From Alphaproteobacteria bacterium (GTDB taxonomy: Bacteria > Pseudomonadota > Alphaproteobacteria > Rhizobiales > Beijerinckiaceae): DNA of 64,000 bases. The stretch is from positions 23,719 through 87,718 of the forward strand of contig JAJPHH010000189.1 in assembly GCA_021325385.1 (NCBI GenBank). The letters run 5' to 3'. The notes beneath the pieces were generated by a model. The model was not told the origin of the DNA and did no database searches. It was given only the letters and a program-made list of their open reading frames with translations. How positions within the stretch are numbered: position 1 is the stretch's first letter; each line of letters begins with the position of its first letter. Shown here piece after piece: positions 34,159 through 42,797 of this stretch. Made by a program: the position numbers and the translations under genes.

Positions 34159-35007
34159 TTACTGATGCCCCTGCCAAGGGGCGAGCGTGCGTTGGACCAG
34201 CCGTAGCCCGAGCTCCATGACGATCGCCGCCGCGGCGATGACGAGGATGCCCAATATGACCACGTCGGTGACAAGAAAATCCGCAGCGCCCTTGATCATG
34301 AAACCAAGGCCCTGGGTGGCGGCCACGAGCTCGGCGGCGACCAGAGTGGCCCAGCCGGTTCCCAAGCCGATGCGAGTCCCGGTCAGGATGCTCGGCAAAG
34401 CGTATGGCAGAAGCACAAGCAGGACGACCTGCAGACGGCTTGCGCCGAGGGAGCGCGCGGCGTTGACCATGTCACGCGATATGGATTTCAAGCCATCGTT
34501 GGTGGCGATAAGGACCGACGGCAGGATGCCGAGAAAGATCACCAGGATTTTCGCGAACTCGCCGATGCCGAACCAGATGATCACCAGCGGGAGGTAGGCG
34601 AGGGGAGGAATTGGCCGGTAGAACTCCAAAAGAGGCTCGACGATGCCGCGCGCGGTCTCGCTGAGGTTCATGGCGAAGCCAAGGATAACGCCAAAGACAA
34701 TCGCGCCGGCGAGCGCTGCGACGACGCGGCCGAGGCTCGCGAAAAGGTGCTGCGACAGAGTGGCGTCCTGAAAGCCGTCGCGCCACACCGCAACGAACTT
34801 CGCGGCGACGGCGAGCGGCGACGGCAGGAACATCGCCGGCGCGACTTCCAGCCACGCCGCGATCCACCACAGCAAGATCATAGCGACGCAGGTCGCGACT
34901 GAGACTTTGCCGACATAGGTGAAGCGCCCACGCGCGCGTCGCGGGCCTAGGGAAAGAACGCGCAGGCTGCCCGCCCACGGCGACTGCAATGTCCGCGATT
35001 CGCTCAT
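34159..35007 (-). CDS. tauC: Taurine/sulfonate-type ABC transporter permease
   Basis: 282 residues with six hydrophobic segments and the BPD_transp_1 loop (EAA-type) around VNAARSLGASRLQVVLLVLLP. The start AIVFGVILGFAMNLSETARG and the family FYRPIPPLAYLPLVIIWFGIG are those of TauC/SsuC. It forms the channel for the importer whose ATPase stop overlaps its start by 4 nt. Ligand class (taurine versus another sulfonate) is inferred from the family. Confidence 0.87.
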   Translation of the reverse strand: MSESRTLQSPWAGSLRVLSLGPRRARGRFTYVGKVSVATCVAMILLWWIAAWLEVAPAMFLPSPLAVAAKFVAVWRDGFQDATLSQHLFASLGRVVAALAGAIVFGVILGFAMNLSETARGIVEPLLEFYRPIPPLAYLPLVIIWFGIGEFAKILVIFLGILPSVLIATNDGLKSISRDMVNAARSLGASRLQVVLLVLLPYALPSILTGTRIGLGTGWATLVAAELVAATQGLGFMIKGAADFLVTDVVILGILVIAAAAIVMELGLRLVQRTLAPWQGHQ

Positions 35008-35801
35008 AGCGCGCCCTCCGCCAGCTGGCGGCTGGAGAAGACGAGCTGCTTCACCCGTTCGCGCGTGACGATGAATTCAGGTTGAGCTTTGACCTCGCCG
35101 GCCTTCGCGCCTTCCGTGAATTGCCGACCGAAGGCGAGATCGATCGAGGCGACGACGCGACCGGGGCGCGGCGACATCACGAGAAGCTTGCTTGCCATGA
35201 AGACGGCTTCGTCGATTCCGTGCGTGATGAAGAAGACGCTTTTCTTGGTTCGCGCCCAAATATCGAGGATGAGCTCTTGCATCTGCTCGCGCGTGAGCGC
35301 GTCGAGCGCGCCCAAGGGCTCGTCCATCAGCAGAACGTCGGGATCGGCAGTCAAAGCTCTCGCCACGCCGACCCGCTGACGCATGCCGCCGGACAATTGC
35401 CATATCCGGCGCTCCTCCATCCCTTCGAGCCCGACCAGTCGCAAGATTCCGCGGGCCCGTTGGTGACGATCCCTGCGAGGAACGCCTTTGAGCCGCAATC
35501 CAAAGGCGACGTTGTCGATGACGTTCAGCCAGGGCATCAAGGCGCCGTGTTGGAAAACGACGCCGCGTTCGGAGCTCGGGCCTTCGATGGGACGGCCGTC
35601 AAATGTCGCAACGCCGGAAGTCGGCCGCAAAAATCCGGCCATCAGGTTGAGCAATGTCGTCTTGCCGCAGCCCGACGCGCCAAGCGCCACGACGAAACTC
35701 CCGGGTTCGATCGTCAGCGAGACGCGGTCGAGCGCGGTCACGGTTTCATCCGAGTCCGCGCCGTAGCGCACAATCACGTCTCTGATTGCGAGAGTGGTCA
35801 T
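35004..35801 (-). CDS. tauB: Taurine/sulfonate-type ABC transporter ATP-binding protein
   Basis: 265 residues from ATG 35801; 17 upstream in-frame codons look untranslated. Walker A is ALGASGCGKTTLLNLMAGF, signature WQLSGGMRQRVGVARALTAD, Walker [19 protein letters not shown], and the H-loop is in FFITHGIDEAVFM. Length and sequence match TauB/SsuB. It energises TauC-mediated import. Confidence 0.9.
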   Translation of the reverse strand: MTTLAIRDVIVRYGADSDETVTALDRVSLTIEPGSFVVALGASGCGKTTLLNLMAGFLRPTSGVATFDGRPIEGPSSERGVVFQHGALMPWLNVIDNVAFGLRLKGVPRRDRHQRARGILRLVGLEGMEERRIWQLSGGMRQRVGVARALTADPDVLLMDEPLGALDALTREQMQELILDIWARTKKSVFFITHGIDEAVFMASKLLVMSPRPGRVVASIDLAFGRQFTEGAKAGEVKAQPEFIVTRERVKQLVFSSRQLAEGAL

Positions 35802-35856
35802 CGCAGCGCGCCCCTGGACCAACCTCGCGCAGGCGAGGTTCGTCCCAGGCAATCTC

Positions 35857-36858
35857 TTATTGGCTGGGGGTCGTCGCGGCTTTCACGACCTCAGCGGTGA
35901 TGCTTCCAGAGTAGCTCGGCAGCAAGGCTTCGACCTTCTTTTGCTCCTTCAGGAAGGCGGCCGTCGCTGCAAGGGCGTCTGCCGTTCCCTTGCCAAGGTA
36001 AGCATCCGACGCTTGTTCGTCGGCGAGAGGATAGTAGGCGCCGTCGACCTCGTCGAAAATTTCCTCCACTTTGGCGCCGTTGAAGTCTGCGATCTTCTTC
36101 GCGTTGGAAGTTCCCGCTTTGTAATCGTCCGGTTCTTTACGGAAATGGGCGTACGTGTCGAGCGTCACCTTGGTGAAAGCCTTGAGCACGGCGGGATGCG
36201 CGGCGGCGTAATCTTTCCGCGTCGCCCAAGCGACGAAAGTCGGCCCGCCAAGCTTGGCGACTTCGGCGGAGTCGATGAGGATTTTTCCGTTCTCCTTGGC
36301 TTTCGACAGAACCGGATCCCAAACATAAGCCGCATCGATATCGCCGCGGGCGAAGGCCGCGGCGATTTCGGGCGGCTGAAGATTGAGTACGTTGACTTTG
36401 GTCGGATCGACGCCGTCGTGCTTCAGCACATAGAGCAAGCTGTAATGGCTGGTCGAGACGAATGGCGTCGCCACTTTCTTGCCGACGAGGTCCTTGACCT
36501 CATTGACGCCCGAGCCATTGCGCACGACCAAACCTTCGGCCTTGCCGATCAGGCCGGCCAAGAGAAAGACCTCGATCGGCGCGCCGCGCGTGACCCCAGC
36601 CGCCAGCGGGCTGGAGCCGGCATAGCCGATATCGATGGCGTTGGAGGCGAGCGCGGCGACGACGCTCGCGCCGGAATCGAACTTGCGCCATTCGATCCTG
36701 TCGCCCGTGGCTTTCTCGTAAAGTCCGTCGACGATCGCGACATGGGAAGGGTCCGGCTCGTTCTGATAGCCGATCCGAATCGTCTCCGCCGCCGCAGGCA
36801 TTTGCGAGGCGACCGCCAGAAGCATGGCGCTCGCGATGAGCGTGGTCGGGTTTTTCAT
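35857..36858 (-). CDS. tauA: Taurine-type ABC transporter substrate-binding protein
   Basis: 333 residues from ATG 36858; the 26 codons above it overlap the regulatory region and are rejected. A signal peptide ends near MPAAA, then IRIGYQNEPDPSHVAIVDG and GYAGSSPLAAGVTRGAPIEV are typical of TauA. It binds the sulfonate in the periplasm. First gene of a seven-gene leftward operon (tauA-tauB-tauC-ridA-flavoprotein-ferredoxin-FAD protein), divergent from ssuA; the 19-bp site at 36916-36934 lies between them. Confidence 0.9.
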   Translation of the reverse strand: MKNPTTLIASAMLLAVASQMPAAAETIRIGYQNEPDPSHVAIVDGLYEKATGDRIEWRKFDSGASVVAALASNAIDIGYAGSSPLAAGVTRGAPIEVFLLAGLIGKAEGLVVRNGSGVNEVKDLVGKKVATPFVSTSHYSLLYVLKHDGVDPTKVNVLNLQPPEIAAAFARGDIDAAYVWDPVLSKAKENGKILIDSAEVAKLGGPTFVAWATRKDYAAAHPAVLKAFTKVTLDTYAHFRKEPDDYKAGTSNAKKIADFNGAKVEEIFDEVDGAYYPLADEQASDAYLGKGTADALAATAAFLKEQKKVEALLPSYSGSITAEVVKAATTPSQ

Positions 36859-36915
36859 CGGCTTCCGCCTTCGTTGGAGGGAACTCCATCGGAACATAGC
36901 ATATAAATTGGCTTT

Positions 36916-36934
36916 GTCTACAGATTTAATAGAC
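36916..36934 (+). promoter_or_regulatory. Shared 19-bp site 1, between tauA and ssuA
   Basis: GTCTACAGATTTAATAGAC; with one more base on each side it is an inverted repeat TGTCTA-N9-TAGACA, a CTA-N9-TAG form that fits a LysR-type box. It ends 57 nt before the ssuA start and also lies upstream of tauA on the other strand, so it may serve both operons. Related sites are at 39796 and 44497. Confidence 0.55.
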
Positions 36935-36990
36935 ATAGTGGAAATAGCGCATTATAACCGCGCTGTCTAAGACGGGAGAATGATCGCCCC

Positions 36991-37992
36991 ATGTCGGATT
37001 TGGTCGAGGAGACGACAACCGCGTCGAGCGGACGCTCGACGGCGCTTGCAGCGGCGCGGCTCGCTATCGCTTTAGCGGCCGCCGCATTAGCCTTCGCCAT
37101 CGCCCAGCAGCCGGCTCAAGCCGCCGGTAAGATCCTCCGCGTCGGCTATCAAAAGTACGGCACGTTCCTCCTTCTCAAGGCGCGCGGTTCATTGGAGAAG
37201 AATCTTCAGCCGCTGGGTTTTTCCGTGGAATGGACGGAATTTCCCGGCGGGCCGCAACTGCTCGAGGCGCTGAATGTCGGCGCGCTCGACTTCGGCATTA
37301 CCGGCGAATCGCCGCCGATTTTCGCACAAGCGGCCGGCGCTCCGCTCGTCTATGTGGCCAACGAGCCCGAGGCGCCGTCATCGGAAGCGATTCTCGTACC
37401 GAGAGACAGCCCGATCCGCGGCGTCGCCGAGCTCAAGGGCAAAAAGGTGGCGCTCAATAAGGGCTCCAATGTTCATTACCTTCTCGTCAAGGCGCTGGAA
37501 AAGGCGGGTCTTGCTTATTCCGACATCACGCCCGTCTTCCTCAAGCCGTCGGACGCGCGCGCCGCTTTTGAGCATGGCGACGTCGATGCGTGGGCGATTT
37601 GGGATCCGTTCCAGGCGAGCGCCGAGATCGCGATCAAGGCGCGAACCTTGGTCAACGGCGAGGGACTCGTCGCCAATCGGCAGTTTTATCTCGGCGAGCG
37701 GAAATTCGTCGAAGCCAATCCGGCGGTCATCGAGGCGCTGCTCGCATCCATGAAGGAGGTCGACGCGTGGGCCAGCCGCAACATTGACGCCGCCGCCGCC
37801 GAGCTTAGCCCTGAAGTTGGACTTCCTCCGCCGATCCTGAGACTCGCTCTCGCGCGCGAGGCTTGGGACGTTCGCCCGATCCGTCCTGATGTGATCGTGG
37901 ATCAACAAAAGATCGCCGATACTTTCCTGACGCTCGGGCTGATCCCCAGGCCGATCAAAGTCCAAGACGCCTTACTGAAGGGCGGAGGCTGA
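36991..37992 (+). CDS. ssuA: Aliphatic sulfonate ABC transporter substrate-binding protein
   Basis: 333 residues. After a signal peptide ending near AQAAG, the family hallmarks follow: ILRVGYQKYGTFLLLKARG, WTEFPGGPQLLEALNVGALD and FGITGESPPIFAQAAGAPLV are nearly diagnostic for SsuA. GGGAG lies 12 nt upstream, slightly far; a competing ATG at 36980 opens an unrelated frame. It captures alkanesulfonates for SsuC/SsuB, whose genes follow at once. Confidence 0.93.
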   Translation: MSDLVEETTTASSGRSTALAAARLAIALAAAALAFAIAQQPAQAAGKILRVGYQKYGTFLLLKARGSLEKNLQPLGFSVEWTEFPGGPQLLEALNVGALDFGITGESPPIFAQAAGAPLVYVANEPEAPSSEAILVPRDSPIRGVAELKGKKVALNKGSNVHYLLVKALEKAGLAYSDITPVFLKPSDARAAFEHGDVDAWAIWDPFQASAEIAIKARTLVNGEGLVANRQFYLGERKFVEANPAVIEALLASMKEVDAWASRNIDAAAAELSPEVGLPPPILRLALAREAWDVRPIRPDVIVDQQKIADTFLTLGLIPRPIKVQDALLKGGG

Positions 37993-37997
37993 TCGCC

Positions 37998-38831
37998 GTG
38001 CAGAAGCACGAAGCGGGGCGTCGGTCGACAGTCCTGGCGCTCTGCCGCCCGGCGGCTGATCTTTGGCGCTTTGCGCCGTGGCTCGTTCCCTTCGCCGTCT
38101 TGGCCGGATGGGAGTTCAGCGCCGACTTTGGATTGCTGGCCCAGCGCGTCCTGCCGGCGCCGAGTTCGGTCGCAATCGCCTTCTGGCAAACGCTGAGGGA
38201 CGGCTCGCTGCTTCAAGCCGTCGCGATCAGCTCGGAACGGGCCTTCAAAGGCTTGTTGATCGGCGGACTGCTTGGCTTCGCGCTCGGCGTAATCAACGGA
38301 CTTTGGCGGCCCGCTGAGCTTCTCCTCGATTCGACGCTGCAGATGCTTCGCAACGTGCCTCACCTCGCCATCATTCCGATGGTGATTCTGTGGTTCGGCA
38401 TCGGCGAGGAGGCGAAGATCTTCCTGGTCGCCCTCGGCGTGTTGTTTCCTGTTTATCTGAACACCTATCATGGCGTCCGGACGATCGATCCCGCGCTCGT
38501 TGAAATGGCGCGCGTTTACGATCTCGGCCCATGGGCGCTGATCTGGCGCGTCGTCCTGCCCGGCGCGCTTCCATCGGTCTTCGTCGGATTGCGCTACGGA
38601 CTTGGGATCATGTGGCTGACCTTGATCGTCGCGGAGACGATCTCGGCGTCGTCCGGCATTGGCTATATGACGATGAACGCGCGGGAATTTCTGCAGACGG
38701 ACATCGTCCTGCTCGGGATCATCGTCTACGCCGCGCTCGGCAAAATATCGGATGTGATCGCCAAACAAGGCGAGCGCGCCATGCTGCGCTGGCATCCGAG
38801 CTACGCTCGTCGTGCGGAGATTGGCGCGTGA
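37998..38831 (+). CDS. ssuC: Aliphatic sulfonate ABC transporter permease
   Basis: 277 residues from GTG 37998, 5 bp after ssuA. Six hydrophobic segments and the conserved [20 protein letters not shown] and [20 protein letters not shown] loops match SsuC. Its stop overlaps the ssuB start. The gene order ssuA-ssuC-ssuB is common in alphaproteobacteria. Confidence 0.92.
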   Translation: MQKHEAGRRSTVLALCRPAADLWRFAPWLVPFAVLAGWEFSADFGLLAQRVLPAPSSVAIAFWQTLRDGSLLQAVAISSERAFKGLLIGGLLGFALGVINGLWRPAELLLDSTLQMLRNVPHLAIIPMVILWFGIGEEAKIFLVALGVLFPVYLNTYHGVRTIDPALVEMARVYDLGPWALIWRVVLPGALPSVFVGLRYGLGIMWLTLIVAETISASSGIGYMTMNAREFLQTDIVLLGIIVYAALGKISDVIAKQGERAMLRWHPSYARRAEIGA

Positions 38832-39649
38832 GCGAGGCTGCCCGCCTGTTTGGCAATCCGCGCGTCTTGGGTCGCGTCGCGGCGTCCGACGGGCGAAATA
38901 CGACAGCTGCAGGCCGACTCGAAACCAGCGGTCGGCGGCTCGACGGCGCGGCGATCGAGCTGAGCGAGCTGACCAAGACGTTCGGCCACCGCGTGGTGCT
39001 GAGCGCCGTCAATCTCAAGGTCGAACCGGGGCAATTCATCGCCATTGTCGGCCGTTCAGGCGGCGGCAAAACCACCCTGCTTCGCCTCATTGCCGGCCTC
39101 GATCGGCCGACCTCCGGCGCGGTGTCGATCGACGGCTGCGCGGTCGCCGACGTTCAAAAAGCCGCGCGCATCATGTTTCAGGACGCGCGTCTGCTGCCCT
39201 GGCAGCGCGTGATAGCCAATGTCGGGATCGCGCGAGGCGACGATTGGCGCGCGCAAGCGATGCAAGCGTTACAGGCCGTCGGGCTTGCCGATCGCGCGCA
39301 GGATTGGCCGTACGTTCTCTCGGGCGGCCAACGACAACGGGTCGCTCTCGCTCGGGCGCTTGTGCCGAAGCCAAAAATCCTCCTCCTCGACGAGCCCTTC
39401 GGCGCGCTCGACGCGCTCACCCGCGCCGACATGCACCGACTGCTCCTGACCCTTTGGGCAGAGCGCGGCTTCACGTCCATCTTGATCACGCATGATGTGG
39501 CCGAAGCCATTGCGCTTGCCGACCGGGTGTTGGTTTTGCGCGACGGGAGGATAGCGCTCGATCTCGCAATCGATACGCCGCGATCGGAGCGAGAGGGGGC
39601 GAGCAGCCTACTCGCCGAACTGAAGCGCAGGGTAGTCGCGGAAGTCTAG
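38828..39649 (+). CDS. ssuB: Aliphatic sulfonate ABC transporter ATP-binding protein
   Basis: 273 residues from GTG 38828, overlapping ssuC by 4 nt. Walker A is [19 protein letters not shown], signature [17 protein letters not shown], Walker [19 protein letters not shown], and the H-loop is in [10 protein letters not shown]. The first about 40 residues are a nonconserved tail. It powers SsuC. No ssuD or ssuE lies here; the SsuD enzyme is 12 kb to the right. Confidence 0.92.
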   Translation: MSEAARLFGNPRVLGRVAASDGRNTTAAGRLETSGRRLDGAAIELSELTKTFGHRVVLSAVNLKVEPGQFIAIVGRSGGGKTTLLRLIAGLDRPTSGAVSIDGCAVADVQKAARIMFQDARLLPWQRVIANVGIARGDDWRAQAMQALQAVGLADRAQDWPYVLSGGQRQRVALARALVPKPKILLLDEPFGALDALTRADMHRLLLTLWAERGFTSILITHDVAEAIALADRVLVLRDGRIALDLAIDTPRSEREGASSLLAELKRRVVAEV

Positions 39650-39795
39650 CCGATGTCCCTTGCCGCGAGGATGAATGCCGCCGTGTTTTGACCCGGCGCA
39701 ATGGCTGGGCGCCAAGTCTCGCAATGAATGCATTCGCCTTTCAACGGCGCTTACGGGCCGAACGAGCGCATTGGCGCGCGACTATTTTCTAATTA

Positions 39796-39814
39796 GTCTA
39801 TAGACAATATATAG
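39796..39814 (+). promoter_or_regulatory. Shared 19-bp site 2, before the third importer
   Basis: GTCTATAGACAATATATAG shares GTCTAYAGAY and an AT-rich second half with site 1. It contains the 10-bp palindrome GTCTATAGAC. It ends 57 nt before the ATG at 39871, exactly the same distance as site 1 from ssuA. Confidence 0.55.
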
Positions 39815-39870
39815 TTATGTGCTAAGGTATCTCGCCAGCGGTCGCCGGGCCAGGAGAATGGGAGCTGAGC

Positions 39871-40713
39871 ATGTCGATTCAAGTTTCGCATGAGGCGGCG
39901 CCGCCTGACGTCCGGGAACGCGATTGGCGCGTCGGGGCCAAGGCCTTTGCGCTTTGGGTCGAGCCGGTTGCGAGGAATTCGGCGGCTATCCTCGTTTTTC
40001 TCCTTCTCTGGGAATTGGCGCCGCGCTTCGGTCTGATCAATCGAACTTTCCTGCCGCCATTCTCGGAAGTGGTGACGCGTGGAGTCGAATATGCGTGGGC
40101 GGGCAAGCTGTGGCCCCAGGTGTTTGTCAGCATCGAGCGCGCTGCGGGCGGCTTCGCGCTGGGCGTTATCACCGCCGTACCGCTCGGTCTTCTCGTTGGC
40201 TGGTACAAGCCGCTTGAGGCCTATCTCAATCCGCTTCTCCAGCTTCTGCGCCAGACCAATCCTGTCTCTCTGTTTCCGGCTTTCATTCTATTTTTCGGAA
40301 TAGGCTACGCCACCAACGTCGCCATCATCTATTGGGTCGTCGTTTGGCCGATCCTGCTTGGGACGGTGACGGGCGTTCGCCAAGCCGACCCCGCGCTCGT
40401 CAAATATGCGCGTTCAATCGGCCTGCCTGATTGGCGGATATTCGTGAAAGTGGTGCTGCCCTCGGCCCTCCCTTCGATCATCACAGGCGCACGGCTAGGC
40501 GCGACCTATTCCTTTTTGATGCTCGTCGTCTCCGAAATGGTCGGAGCAAGCAGCGGGCTCGGCTATCTCATCGTGAATGCTCAATATCTGCTCAGCGTCC
40601 ACCTTCTTTATGTTGGCGTCATCGTCCTCGCTTTGCTGGGCATCGCCAGCAATTGGGGGCTTGTTGCGCTCGAGAGGCGCCTCACAGCTTGGAAGCAGGA
40701 CATTCGCTCGTGA
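39871..40713 (+). CDS. NitT/TauT-family ABC transporter permease (third importer)
   Basis: 280 residues; GGGAG lies 8 nt before the ATG. Six hydrophobic segments and the permease loop KYARSIGLPDWRIFVKVVLP place it in the taurine/nitrate class. First gene of an operon permease, binding protein, ATPase, LLM monooxygenase. The ligand is probably a sulfur-containing compound handled by that monooxygenase. Confidence 0.87.
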   Translation: MSIQVSHEAAPPDVRERDWRVGAKAFALWVEPVARNSAAILVFLLLWELAPRFGLINRTFLPPFSEVVTRGVEYAWAGKLWPQVFVSIERAAGGFALGVITAVPLGLLVGWYKPLEAYLNPLLQLLRQTNPVSLFPAFILFFGIGYATNVAIIYWVVVWPILLGTVTGVRQADPALVKYARSIGLPDWRIFVKVVLPSALPSIITGARLGATYSFLMLVVSEMVGASSGLGYLIVNAQYLLSVHLLYVGVIVLALLGIASNWGLVALERRLTAWKQDIRS

Positions 40714-40777
40714 GAGCAGCGACCGTCGTCAGTCGGCGAGTTTCGATGTGTTTTGTTGATCGTTAGGGAGAAAAACT

Positions 40778-41842
40778 ATGAGCCCCTTGTCGATTGTCGC
40801 GCCTTTGAAGCGTTTCTTACAGATCGCGGCGCTCGCGATCGTTGTCGCAAGCGGGATGGCGGGAACATCGCTTCCATGCGTCGCTGAAGAGCTAAAGACG
40901 GTAAAGATATTCTTTCCGCCCTTGAACTTTGGCTGGACCGCGGGGTACGAACTGATCGAAGTGGCCGAAGAGCAAGGTTATTTTAAGAAATACGGCCTCG
41001 ATGCCCAGCTTGCCGTTGTTCCATGGGACCAATATACGGTCGCGCTCGACAGCGGAGCGCTCGATTTTGCGCCTTTCGCGGATTATGCTTATTTCATCAA
41101 CGCGCTCGACAAAGGGTTGAAAGCCAAGGAGATCGTCTCCTCGACGCTGCCGTTCAACCCGGACACCGCCGGCGACGGTCTCGTCGTCCGCGCCGATGGG
41201 CCGATCAAGAAACCGGAAGACTTGAGAGGCAAGAAGATCGGCACGCAATGGCCGAGCTTCTCAGGCGTCTGGTTTGCGCTCGACTGGCTATCGAAGCACG
41301 GCGTGGCTAAGGAAGACGTGCAGATCGTACCGGTCCCGCAGGCGCAATTGCAGCAAGTGCTGGATCAGGGCGGCGTCGACGCAGTCATCGCTTATGCGCC
41401 CATCAATATCGATCTGGTGCGCAAGGGCTATCGCCAGCTCTTTTCCGTCGCCGACATTGCTGGGCGGTTCGTCACCCGCGGCGGCACGATGGCGTCCGAA
41501 AAGTTCATCGCTGAACATCCAGATCTCGTGCGCGCCTATGTTTCCGCAATCGCCGACGCGGCCGATTGGGCGAATGCTCACCCCGCCGAGGTCATCAAGC
41601 TCGGCCTCGACAAGGGACGTCTCGATCCGCAGTATTTGCCGGATCTCTATACCAAGAACGGCAGCAAGGATTACACCGTGCTGCGTTGGGCCAGGCATGG
41701 ACTCAACAACGAACAGGACCTTGCCTTCTGGCTGCAACTCGTCGAGCATGCGAGCATCGTACCGCCTGGCAAATACAAGCCGACGGATTTTTATACGAAC
41801 GAGTTCAATCCGTACGCCAAGGACAGCGCTTCCGCCAATTGA
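40778..41842 (+). CDS. NitT/TauT-family ABC transporter substrate-binding protein (third importer)
   Basis: 354 residues, with AGGGAG before the ATG. A signal peptide (about residues 1-37, ending near CVAEEL) is followed by the NMT1-type fold: VKIFFPPLNFGWTAGYELIE and KKIGTQWPSFSGVWFALDWL. The binding pocket sequence is unlike TauA or SsuA here, so it probably takes another ligand. Encoded between its permease and ATPase. Confidence 0.85.
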   Translation: MSPLSIVAPLKRFLQIAALAIVVASGMAGTSLPCVAEELKTVKIFFPPLNFGWTAGYELIEVAEEQGYFKKYGLDAQLAVVPWDQYTVALDSGALDFAPFADYAYFINALDKGLKAKEIVSSTLPFNPDTAGDGLVVRADGPIKKPEDLRGKKIGTQWPSFSGVWFALDWLSKHGVAKEDVQIVPVPQAQLQQVLDQGGVDAVIAYAPINIDLVRKGYRQLFSVADIAGRFVTRGGTMASEKFIAEHPDLVRAYVSAIADAADWANAHPAEVIKLGLDKGRLDPQYLPDLYTKNGSKDYTVLRWARHGLNNEQDLAFWLQLVEHASIVPPGKYKPTDFYTNEFNPYAKDSASAN

Positions 41843-41938
41843 TCTCATTCTCCCGTCGTGAAAAGCGGAAGCCGAGCTGGATCAATCCCGGCTTTCGCAA
41901 CCTTGTTCGAAACCCATCTCGCGAGGAGCGCTCGGCCC

Positions 41939-42775
41939 GTGAGCAGCGTCATTCACATTCAGAACGTCGGTAAGACATTTGACGTAAAGTCGTCCGCCGG
42001 CAAGTCCAAGACGGACGCGTTTGTCGCGTTGGATGGCATAAACCTCGAAATAAAAGCTGGGGAATTCTTCGTTATCGTCGGGCCGAGCGGTTGCGGGAAA
42101 TCGACGCTGCTCGATCTGCTCGGCGGACTGACGCGGCCGACAACCGGCCGTATCCTGGTCGGCGGGAAGCCGATCGTCGGCCCAGCGCTCGATCGCGGCA
42201 TCGTCTTTCAACAATACGCGCTCTTTCCCTGGCGGACGGCGCAGAAGAACGTCGAGTTCGGCCTTGAGGCGAAAGGGCTCCCGCTGCGCCGGCGCGCCGA
42301 GATCGCGCGCCATTTCCTCGCCATGGTCGGTCTCGCCGAATTTGGCGACCGCTATCCGCACGAGCTCTCCGGCGGCATGAAACAACGCGTCGCGATTGCG
42401 CGCAGCCTCGCCTACGATCCCGACGTCCTTCTGATGGACGAACCCTTCGCGGCGCTGGACGCTCAGACCCGGGAGAATCTCCAGGGCGAACTCGTTCGCA
42501 TCTGGGATGAATCCGGCAAGACGATCGTCTTCATCACCCATGGCATCGACGAGGCCGTCTATCTCGGTCAGCGCGTCGCTGTGATGACCTCGCGGCCTGG
42601 TCGAATCAAAAAGGTGATCGACGTTTCGTTTCCGTCGCGCTCTCGCGAGGAGGATCTCTGCGCCGAGCCGGAATTCGCGCGCTTGCGTCACGAAATCTGG
42701 AGTCTGCTCCGCGACGAAGTGCGGCAAGCCGAGGTCTCAGAGCGCGGCCGGCTTTCCACTCGCGCCGCGGCCTGA
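41939..42775 (+). CDS. NitT/TauT-family ABC transporter ATP-binding protein (third importer)
   Basis: 278 residues from GTG 41939, which follows GAGGAG; an in-frame start at 41858 would add 27 unconserved residues. Walker A IVGPSGCGKSTLLDLLGGL, signature HELSGGMKQRVAIARSLAY, Walker B VLLMDEPFAALDAQTREN and FITHGIDEAV are complete. It completes the importer with 39871-41842 and is followed 22 bp later by its probable catabolic enzyme. Confidence 0.88.
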   Translation: MSSVIHIQNVGKTFDVKSSAGKSKTDAFVALDGINLEIKAGEFFVIVGPSGCGKSTLLDLLGGLTRPTTGRILVGGKPIVGPALDRGIVFQQYALFPWRTAQKNVEFGLEAKGLPLRRRAEIARHFLAMVGLAEFGDRYPHELSGGMKQRVAIARSLAYDPDVLLMDEPFAALDAQTRENLQGELVRIWDESGKTIVFITHGIDEAVYLGQRVAVMTSRPGRIKKVIDVSFPSRSREEDLCAEPEFARLRHEIWSLLRDEVRQAEVSERGRLSTRAAA

Positions 42776-42797
42776 CCAATCCTAACTGAGAAAAGCC

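Noticed and set aside
36859..36936. Extra 26 codons before tauA
   Set aside because: They overlap the 19-bp regulatory site and precede the signal peptide; the start at 36858 is more plausible.
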